NCBI GenBank assembly: GCA_009703445.1 | Contig: WLGA01000031.1 | Location: forward strand, 1 to 9,880 | From: Actinomycetota bacterium | GTDB lineage: Bacteria > Actinomycetota > Actinomycetes > Actinomycetales > Microbacteriaceae | Direction: 5' to 3' | Length of the DNA: 9,880 nucleotides | Position numbers and translations under genes: made by a program | The notes under the pieces: model-generated | Told to the model about the DNA's origin: nothing | Database searches by the model: none | Seen by the model: the letters and a program-made list of their open reading frames with translations, nothing else | Shown: positions 6,007 to 9,880 of the stretch, in pieces | How positions within the stretch are numbered: position 1 is the stretch's first letter | How the letters are laid out: each line of letters begins with the position of its first letter

Positions 6007-6768
6007 GTGCGCAATCTGATTTATCGCCTGTATGAACGCTCGCTCGAGCGTGAGCTGGTTGCCGATGACATGCCCAAGCACGTGGCCGTCATCCTGGATG
6101 GAAATCGCCGCTGGGCAGAACGTCAGGGCGGGGCGAAGGCCAGTCACGGGCACGCAGTGGGGGCCAAGAAGACCCTCGAGTTCTTGGGTTGGTGCGATGA
6201 CCTCGGTATCAATGTCGTAACCCTATATTTGCTTTCCACCGAAAATCTCAAGGGTCGCGCGGGGGATGAGCTCAAGGAGCTTCAGCACATCATTGGTCAG
6301 CTTGCAGATGACTTGGCGACCCACGGAAACTGGAAACTTCAGCTGGTTGGTGACCGGGCCAGTTTGCCGCCGGAACTGGCCGATTCGATTGCCAATGCCG
6401 AACGCCGCACTGCTGAGATTGGCGGAATGCACGTAAACCTCGCCGTGGGCTACGGAGGGCGCAAAGAGATTGCCGACGCTATGCGTTCGATCCTCAAGGA
6501 ACACGCAAGCCAGGGCACTTCAATCGACGCCTTGGCCGAGTTGCTCGACCCAGACCTAATCACCAAGCACCTCTACACCAGCGGGCAGCCAGATCCGGAC
6601 CTGATCATCAGAACTTCGGGGGAGCAGCGGCTATCGGGTTTCTTGCTTTGGCAGAGCGCGCAGTCGGAGTTCTACTTTGAAGAAGCGCTTTGGCCCGACT
6701 TCAGACGCGTTGACTTCTTGCGAGCTATCCGTGCGTTCGAATCAAGACATCGCAGATTCGGCGCTTAG
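6007..6768 (+). CDS. uppS: Cis-prenyltransferase (isoprenyl transferase, UppS family)
   Basis: The 253-residue enzyme condenses isopentenyl diphosphate onto an allylic diphosphate in cis configuration and supplies the lipid carrier route for peptidoglycan and other wall polymers. The Mg/diphosphate motif LDGNRRWA (30-37, D31 catalytic), the substrate-binding LLSTENL (75-81) and the C-terminal RTSGEQRLSGFLLWQ (202-216) with the EFYFEE tail motif are intact. Actinobacteria often carry two homologues. In M. tuberculosis, Rv1086 makes short-chain Z,E-farnesyl diphosphate and Rv2361c makes the long chain. The gene context (next to hemolysin III, as Rv1085c-Rv1086) and the LLSTEN variant in place of the AFSTEN usual in long-chain enzymes favour the Rv1086 type. 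The GTG start is chosen because a -10 hexamer stands 6 nt before it. Family firm, chain length inferred. Confidence 0.94.
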   Translation: MRNLIYRLYERSLERELVADDMPKHVAVILDGNRRWAERQGGAKASHGHAVGAKKTLEFLGWCDDLGINVVTLYLLSTENLKGRAGDELKELQHIIGQLADDLATHGNWKLQLVGDRASLPPELADSIANAERRTAEIGGMHVNLAVGYGGRKEIADAMRSILKEHASQGTSIDALAELLDPDLITKHLYTSGQPDPDLIIRTSGEQRLSGFLLWQSAQSEFYFEEALWPDFRRVDFLRAIRAFESRHRRFGA

Positions 6769-6783
6769 TCAGCCCGCTTAGAT

Positions 6784-6800
6784 TAACGAAAAGTAACGAA
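6784..6800 (+). repeat. Two TAACGAA direct repeats upstream of phoH
   Basis: TAACGAA occurs at 6784-6790 and 6794-6800, a 10-bp period that places both copies on the same face of the helix. They lie in the 112-bp gap between uppS and phoH. They could be a half-site pair for a regulator, but two short copies can arise by chance. No gene was seen in this gap. Confidence 0.35.
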
Positions 6801-6831
6801 CCTGAATTCGGGCGTGTCTAAATAACATCGT

Positions 6832-6870
6832 TGTAGTTCGCAGGCGTAATCTCGCCTCAAGACAACTACA
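6832..6870 (+). promoter_or_regulatory. Two-tier inverted repeat before the phoH ribosome-binding site
   Basis: Outer arms TGTAGTT (6832-6838) and AACTACA (6864-6870) enclose inner arms AGGCG (6842-6846) and CGCCT (6853-6857), with the loop TAATCT (6847-6852). The outer right arm ends at the base before the Shine-Dalgarno GGGAG. The loop is itself a -10-like hexamer. The element is therefore either a DNA operator around a promoter or, if transcription starts upstream (for example from TAACAT at 6823-6828), an RNA hairpin next to the ribosome site. The sequence cannot decide between these. Confidence 0.45.
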
Positions 6871-6875
6871 GGGAG
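6871..6875 (+). promoter_or_regulatory. Ribosome-binding site that sets the phoH start
   Basis: GGGAG lies 5 nt before the GTG at 6881. Its last base begins the in-frame GTG at 6875, so the longer reading is very unlikely to be used, since it would start inside the ribosome site. Confidence 0.7.
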
Positions 6876-6880
6876 TGTTC

Positions 6881-8230
6881 GTGGCTAAAGAAACCGCAAC
6901 CAAGCAAACCTCGTCCAAGGCGTCTGGCTCAAAGGCCGCCGCCGCTAAAACAGCCACCAAAACCTATGTGCTTGACACTTCAGTTTTGCTTTCAGACCCA
7001 AGAGCCCTGTTCAAATTTAAAGAGCAGGAAGTTGTCATTCCCATCGTTGTTATCAACGAACTTGAGAAGAAGCGCCACGACCCTGAGATTGGCTATTACG
7101 CCCGTCAGGCACTGCGCCACCTAGATGATTTGCGCATTCAGCACGAGCGTCTTGACTTCCCGATGGAGGTCGGCGAAGGTGGTCTACTTCGTGTTGAGCT
7201 GAACCACATCGACCAATCTGTTCTGCCGGCCGGTTTCCAGCTTGGCGATAACGACAGCCGCATCCTTGCAGTTGCTTTCAACCTGGCTAGCGAGGGTTGC
7301 GATGTCACGGTGGTCTCCAAGGACCTACCAATGCGCGTCAAGGCTTCTGCTCTTGGTATGGCCGCCGATGAATACCGCAACGACAACGCCAAGGACTCTG
7401 GTTGGACTGGAATTTCAGAGCTCAGCCTTTCGGGCGATGAAATGAATGACCTTTACGACACCGAGGTAATCAAGCACAAGGCCGTCGACAACCTCCCGGT
7501 GAACACCGGTCTGGTCATTTCATCCGAGCGCGGCAGCGCGCTTGGTCGCGTGGAAAAGGGCGGCAAGGTTCGCCTAGTTCGCGGAGATCGCGATGTATTC
7601 GGGGTTCACGGTCGCTCTGCCGAGCAACGTCTGGCCATCGACATGCTTCTTGACTCGGATGTTGGCATCGTGTCACTTGGCGGACGCGCAGGAACAGGCA
7701 AGTCGGCAATGGCCTTGCTCGCCGGTCTTGAGACCGTTTTGGAGCGTCGCCAGCACAAGAAGATCATCGTGTTCCGCCCAATTCTTGCAGTTGGCGGCCA
7801 GGAACTTGGCTACCTGCCAGGTTCTGAGAACGAGAAGATGAACCCTTGGGGTCAGGCAATCTTTGACACCCTGGGAGCTTTGGTTTCCAAGGAAGTTATC
7901 GAGCACATCGTTGACCGTGGTTTGCTGGAGATTTTGCCGCTGACCCACATCCGTGGTCGTTCGCTTCACGATGCATTCGTGATCGTGGACGAAGCGCAGT
8001 CGCTCGAGCGCAACACCTTGCTAACCGTGCTTTCTCGAATCGGTCAAAACGCGAAGGTTGTGCTCACTCACGATGTGGCTCAGCGCGACAACTTGCGCGT
8101 TGGGCGCCACGACGGCGTAGCGGCCGTGATTGAAGCGCTAAAGGGTCACTCGCTCTTTGCGCACGTCACCTTGACCCGCTCAGAGCGTTCGGCGATTGCT
8201 GCACTGGTCACCGACCTTCTAGACAACTAG
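6881..8230 (+). CDS. phoH: PIN-PhoH protein (PhoH2-type ATPase/RNase)
   Basis: The 449-residue protein has three parts. Residues 2-28 are a basic, low-complexity Ala/Lys/Thr/Ser tail. Residues 29 to about 165 form a PIN nuclease domain with acidic candidates D32 (LDTSVLL), E60 (INELEKK), D123/D125 (GDNDSR) and D148 (SKDLPMR). The PhoH ATPase domain follows from about 240 to the end, with Walker A GRAGTGKS (268-275) and Walker B VIVDEAQS (367-374). This PIN-PhoH fusion is known from mycobacterial PhoH2, reported as an RNA helicase and ribonuclease. The mycobacterial partner phoAT has no counterpart here. The GTG at 6881 is chosen because GGGAG lies 5 nt before it. The position between uppS and fumC agrees with Rv1095. 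Domain assignment is firm; RNA targets are unknown. Confidence 0.95.
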   Translation: MAKETATKQTSSKASGSKAAAAKTATKTYVLDTSVLLSDPRALFKFKEQEVVIPIVVINELEKKRHDPEIGYYARQALRHLDDLRIQHERLDFPMEVGEGGLLRVELNHIDQSVLPAGFQLGDNDSRILAVAFNLASEGCDVTVVSKDLPMRVKASALGMAADEYRNDNAKDSGWTGISELSLSGDEMNDLYDTEVIKHKAVDNLPVNTGLVISSERGSALGRVEKGGKVRLVRGDRDVFGVHGRSAEQRLAIDMLLDSDVGIVSLGGRAGTGKSAMALLAGLETVLERRQHKKIIVFRPILAVGGQELGYLPGSENEKMNPWGQAIFDTLGALVSKEVIEHIVDRGLLEILPLTHIRGRSLHDAFVIVDEAQSLERNTLLTVLSRIGQNAKVVLTHDVAQRDNLRVGRHDGVAAVIEALKGHSLFAHVTLTRSERSAIAALVTDLLDN

Positions 8231-8243
8231 CGATAAACGGGTC

Positions 8244-8249
8244 TAATCT
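8244..8249 (+). promoter_or_regulatory. -10 element for leaderless NTF2-like gene
   Basis: TAATCT lies exactly 6 nt before the ATG at 8256, in the 25-bp gap after phoH. No Shine-Dalgarno sequence is present. The same hexamer forms the loop of the phoH inverted repeat. Confidence 0.55.
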
Positions 8250-8255
8250 GAAGCC

Positions 8256-8639
8256 ATGAATTTCGAACAAGCCGATCCGGCAATCAAGAAGCTAATGGCC
8301 GAATATTTTGACCTGATGCACTTTCAGGACATGAGTCTCTTTGACAAGGTGTTCCACAAAGAGTGCGTCTTGTATGGGGCTGCAGGGGGAGTGTTGAACA
8401 TCCGCCCGTTTGCCCTTTATAAAGAAGCCGTGGCGAATCGCCAGTCCCCACACGATGCAGGCAATGCCCGCAACGACCAAATCTTGATGTTCGACCAAAT
8501 CTCACCGAACCTTGCTTTGGTAAAGCCTCAGCTAGAGATGTTTGGTGGCGTGATGCAGGACTATCTCAACATTGTTTTCTTGGATGGCCAGTGGATCATC
8601 ATTTCAAAACTCTGGGAGAAAGTCGGCGACGTCGCATAG
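8256..8639 (+). CDS. NTF2-like (SnoaL / lumazine-binding-like) protein
   Basis: The 127-residue soluble protein shows the cone-shaped NTF2-like pattern. N-terminal helices (about 7-35) carry the YFDLMHFQD and FHKECVLYG segments, followed by a helix around 53-65 and C-terminal strands with the LDGQWIIISKLW signature (109-120). It most resembles the 'putative lumazine-binding' branch of the superfamily. These proteins range from isomerases and hydrolases to small-molecule binders, so no reaction can be assigned; H34 and D80 are only candidates for pocket residues. It follows phoH by 25 bp but has its own apparent leaderless promoter, and it is closed by the terminator at 8669-8697. Fold assignment is fairly sure; function is unknown. 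Confidence 0.78.
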   Translation: MNFEQADPAIKKLMAEYFDLMHFQDMSLFDKVFHKECVLYGAAGGVLNIRPFALYKEAVANRQSPHDAGNARNDQILMFDQISPNLALVKPQLEMFGGVMQDYLNIVFLDGQWIIISKLWEKVGDVA

Positions 8640-8668
8640 TCAAACTTTGCGCCGAATGGCGTGTGGAG

Positions 8669-8697
8669 AACCCCGGCTCAGGTCGGGGTTTTTCTTT
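8669..8697 (+). terminator. Rho-independent terminator
   Basis: A 7-bp GC-rich stem, AACCCCG (8669-8675) and CGGGGTT (8684-8690), closes an 8-nt loop and runs into TTTCTTT. It ends transcription of the phoH/NTF2-like region. The last T of the tract is also the first base of the next -10 element. Confidence 0.85.
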
Positions 8698-8702
8698 ACC
8701 CT
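8697..8702 (+). promoter_or_regulatory. -10 element for leaderless prepilin peptidase gene
   Basis: TACCCT is followed by 6 nt and then the ATG at 8709. It begins inside the U-tract of the preceding terminator. This spacing, and the terminator over the alternative GTG at 8661, fix the start of the next gene. Confidence 0.5.
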
Positions 8703-8708
8703 GAGCGA

Positions 8709-9188
8709 ATGACCTTTGACCCCCACTTCGATTTCGCTTGGCTCGGCCCGCTTTACCTTGTGGCGGTTGCATGGCCTCTGACAGTGATCGACATCCGTGA
8801 ACGAAGGTTGCCAAACCGGCTCACCCTGCCAGTCTTTCCAATCACGATCTTGGGTCAGGTATTCGCGGTGTTATTGGGTGACGATGCCGGGCGAATGTTT
8901 ACCTCGCTTTTGATTTCGGCGCTCGCCTTCGCGGTCGCTCTGGCTCTGAATCGTTTTGCCGGTCTGGGCATGGGAGACGTGAAACTAATCGCTGGAATCA
9001 CGCTTGCTCTGGCCTGGTTCAACCCGTTTTTGCCGGCTGTCGCCATCCTGGTTGCGTTTGTTGCGGCTGGCGCGGCTTCGCTGGTGTTGCTTGCCCTCCG
9101 GAAAACAAGAATGGGCTCGAGCATTGCGCTCGGGCCATATCTGCTGCTGGGATTCCTTGTAGCACTCACATTCCAGGCAATTCCCTAA
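8709..9188 (+). CDS. Short A24 family prepilin peptidase
   Basis: The 159-residue polytopic membrane protein is an aspartic protease of the type IV prepilin peptidase (TadV/FppA-like) family, which cuts the leader of prepilin-like proteins at the cytoplasmic face. The two catalytic aspartates are visible as D28 in IDIRERRLPN and D90 in the GMGDVKL motif. The ALGPYLLLGF segment (140-149) is the conserved last-helix motif. The N-terminal methyltransferase domain of long PilD enzymes is absent, as usual for short forms. ATG 8709 is preferred over GTG 8661, because the latter lies before the terminator and would translate through its stem, while a -10 hexamer sits 6 nt before the ATG. No pilin or secretion ATPase gene is in the window, so its substrate must lie elsewhere. 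A second, fossil copy of the 3' end is at 9630-9695. Confidence 0.92.
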   Translation: MTFDPHFDFAWLGPLYLVAVAWPLTVIDIRERRLPNRLTLPVFPITILGQVFAVLLGDDAGRMFTSLLISALAFAVALALNRFAGLGMGDVKLIAGITLALAWFNPFLPAVAILVAFVAAGAASLVLLALRKTRMGSSIALGPYLLLGFLVALTFQAIP

Positions 9189-9202
9189 CGGAAATTTTGC
9201 CC

Positions 9203-9586
9203 TCAACTTATCCCGTGAACGAAAAGATTGAAAAGCCCAAAGGCAAGCAAAACGAGCGCTACCGGAATGACCATAAGAGAAATCCCAAAGCCAAAACCCC
9301 AACTGCGCCCCTTTGACTTTGCGAAATCGCCCACAACGCCGGCTAAAGCAAACCAAACAATCAGAATCCCGCCGTAGGCGAAAAAATATACAAAGGGCGT
9401 CAGTAACAGAATGTTGATGAGCCAGCCGACCGGGATGCTGATAAGCCCAAAATACAAGGCAATTAGTGAAAGCGATCTCGAAGGATTGTCCGGATAGCGC
9501 CTACGAATGAAATCTATTGCGCCAACAACTACAACTGCAACAGGCAGAATCGAAAGAACCAATGCTGTTTGCGTCGCCTGGTTCAT
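9203..9586 (-). CDS. Hypothetical four-helix membrane protein
   Basis: I do not recognise this 127-residue protein. It has about four hydrophobic segments (8-27, 38-60, 63-86, 97-121), a basic/acidic loop RRRYPDNPSR (28-37) after the first, and a short FAKSKGRS loop (88-95). Such a layout gives no function. The ATG is supported by GAGGG 7 nt upstream on the minus strand, unlike the mostly leaderless neighbours. By hand count, 9241-9540 is about 48% GC, below the mid-50s of nearby genes. It converges with the prepilin peptidase gene (14-bp gap) and lies 86 bp downstream of fumC on the same strand. Together with the peptidase fossil on its other side, this suggests a later arrival. The reading frame, start and stop look sound. 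Confidence 0.72.
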   Translation of the reverse strand: MNQATQTALVLSILPVAVVVVGAIDFIRRRYPDNPSRSLSLIALYFGLISIPVGWLINILLLTPFVYFFAYGGILIVWFALAGVVGDFAKSKGRSWGFGFGISLMVIPVALVLLAFGLFNLFVHGIS

Positions 9587-9629
9587 CCCATCACCCTCAA
9601 TAAATGTTCATTTTTTAACGTGCCTTGCC

Positions 9630-9695
9630 GTTGCGCTCGGCCCATACCTGTTATTCGGTTTTGTGGTCTGTTTTATAGCCCAGGGCTGGTCATAG
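9630..9695 (+). pseudogene. Remnant of a second A24 prepilin peptidase (3' end)
   Basis: Reading from 9630 to the TAG at 9693-9695 gives 21 residues whose start, VALGPYLLFGFVV, aligns without gaps to IALGPYLLLGFLV, the last-helix motif of the peptidase at 8709-9188. The distance to the stop is also the same (20 codons after the alanine). Many matching codons differ at the third base (ggg/ggc, tat/tac, gga/ggt, ttc/ttt), so this is a diverged copy, not a recent duplicate. Upstream of about 9630 the similarity stops, and the catalytic aspartates are absent. The last part overlaps the 3' end of fumC on the other strand (9673-9692). Not likely to be expressed as a protein. Confidence 0.68.
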
Positions 9696-9880
9696 ACAAA
9701 ACGTCTAGCGCTTTGTCCAGCTGCTCCATGGTTAGCTTCTCGCCGTCGACGTAGCCAAGCTCGATGGTGGCCTCACGTACGGTGATGCTCTTGGCCACCG
9801 AGTGCTTTGCAATCTTTGCAGCCGCCTCGTAGCCGATGTACTTGTTCAGCGGGGTTACAATCGATGGGCTTGACTCAGCA
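9673..9880 (-). CDS. fumC: Class II fumarate hydratase, C-terminal part
   Basis: The last 68 residues of the gene are present; the start lies beyond the window. They include the SPSIVTPLNKYIGYEAAAKIAKHS segment (split across residues 4-27 of the fragment), the SITVREATIELG motif (31-42) and a normal C-terminus ending LSMTSPGL before TAA at 9673-9675. This is the C-terminal domain of the fumarase/aspartase superfamily, in the form typical of actinobacterial FumC, which interconverts fumarate and malate in the TCA cycle. The catalytic SS loop lies outside the window. Its position after phoH agrees with fum (Rv1098c) following phoH2 (Rv1095) in M. tuberculosis. Confidence 0.94.
   Translation of the reverse strand, partial: AESSPSIVTPLNKYIGYEAAAKIAKHSVAKSITVREATIELGYVDGEKLTMEQLDKALDVLSMTSPGL

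Noticed and set aside
6875..6880. GTG at 6875 as the phoH start
   Set aside because: It begins inside the GGGAG ribosome site that serves the GTG at 6881.
6769..6880. A phoAT-like antitoxin gene before phoH
   Set aside because: No frame of useful length starts in this gap; the only GTG upstream of the leader (6814) stops after three codons.
8661..8708. GTG at 8661 as a longer start for the prepilin peptidase
   Set aside because: The added codons run through the terminator stem and U-tract, and a -10 element placed for the ATG at 8709 lies within them.
9611..9616. T-run as the U-tract of a terminator
   Set aside because: No stable stem precedes it on the plus strand, and on the minus strand it is an A-run.
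1..9880. A defence island or secondary-metabolite cluster
   Set aside because: Gene content is housekeeping with conserved actinobacterial order; no nuclease, toxin, integrase or biosynthetic set was found apart from the PIN domain of PhoH.

Overview
The window looks like a chromosomal segment of a small, compact, mid-GC actinobacterium, most plausibly a Microbacteriaceae member of the freshwater 'Luna' type (Rhodoluna/Aquiluna-like). The pointers are a base composition in the mid-50s % GC, intergenic gaps of 0-110 bp, touching or overlapping convergent stops, many apparently leaderless genes, and an actinobacterial gene order. The taxon is an inference; the window holds no rRNA or marker that settles it. 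No tRNA, rRNA, CRISPR array, insertion sequence or phage gene was seen.

Layout. 1-1411: envelope quality control, with the 3' part of lemA followed by the membrane zinc protease htpX. 1408-2673 (minus): a YcaQ/AlkX-type DNA glycosylase, end-to-end with htpX and divergent from ilvA. 2731-3975: threonine ammonia-lyase with one ACT domain, whose stop touches that of greA on the other strand. 3976-4872 (minus): greA and an upstream DUF4307 membrane protein. 4913-5257: a small membrane protein with an AAKP-repeat tail. 5267-5953 (minus): a hemolysin III/TrhA protein, divergent from uppS (6007-6768), a cis-prenyltransferase. 6881-8230: a PIN-PhoH protein. 8256-8639: an NTF2-like protein closed by a clear terminator. 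8709-9188: a short A24 prepilin peptidase. 9203-9586 (minus): an orphan small membrane protein. 9673-9880 (minus): the 3' end of fumC.

The order greA - DUF4307 - small membrane protein - hemolysin III - uppS - phoH - fum matches, from memory, the Mycobacterium tuberculosis order Rv1080c, Rv1081c, (mca Rv1082), Rv1083, Rv1085c, Rv1086, Rv1095 and Rv1098c. Mca, the mycothiol S-conjugate amidase, is the conspicuous absentee, and its place is a 40-bp divergent promoter region.

Two observations stand out. First, on the plus strand at 9630-9695, partly under the end of fumC, lies a short reading frame that matches the C-terminus of the A24 peptidase encoded 500 bp upstream; it looks like the fossil 3' end of a second prepilin peptidase gene, separated from the living copy by the lower-GC orphan gene. 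Second, five genes start exactly 6 nt, and one 7 nt, after a -10-like hexamer, without a Shine-Dalgarno sequence, which is the signature of leaderless transcription. The rest is mainly housekeeping content; I see no convincing new defence or biosynthetic system.
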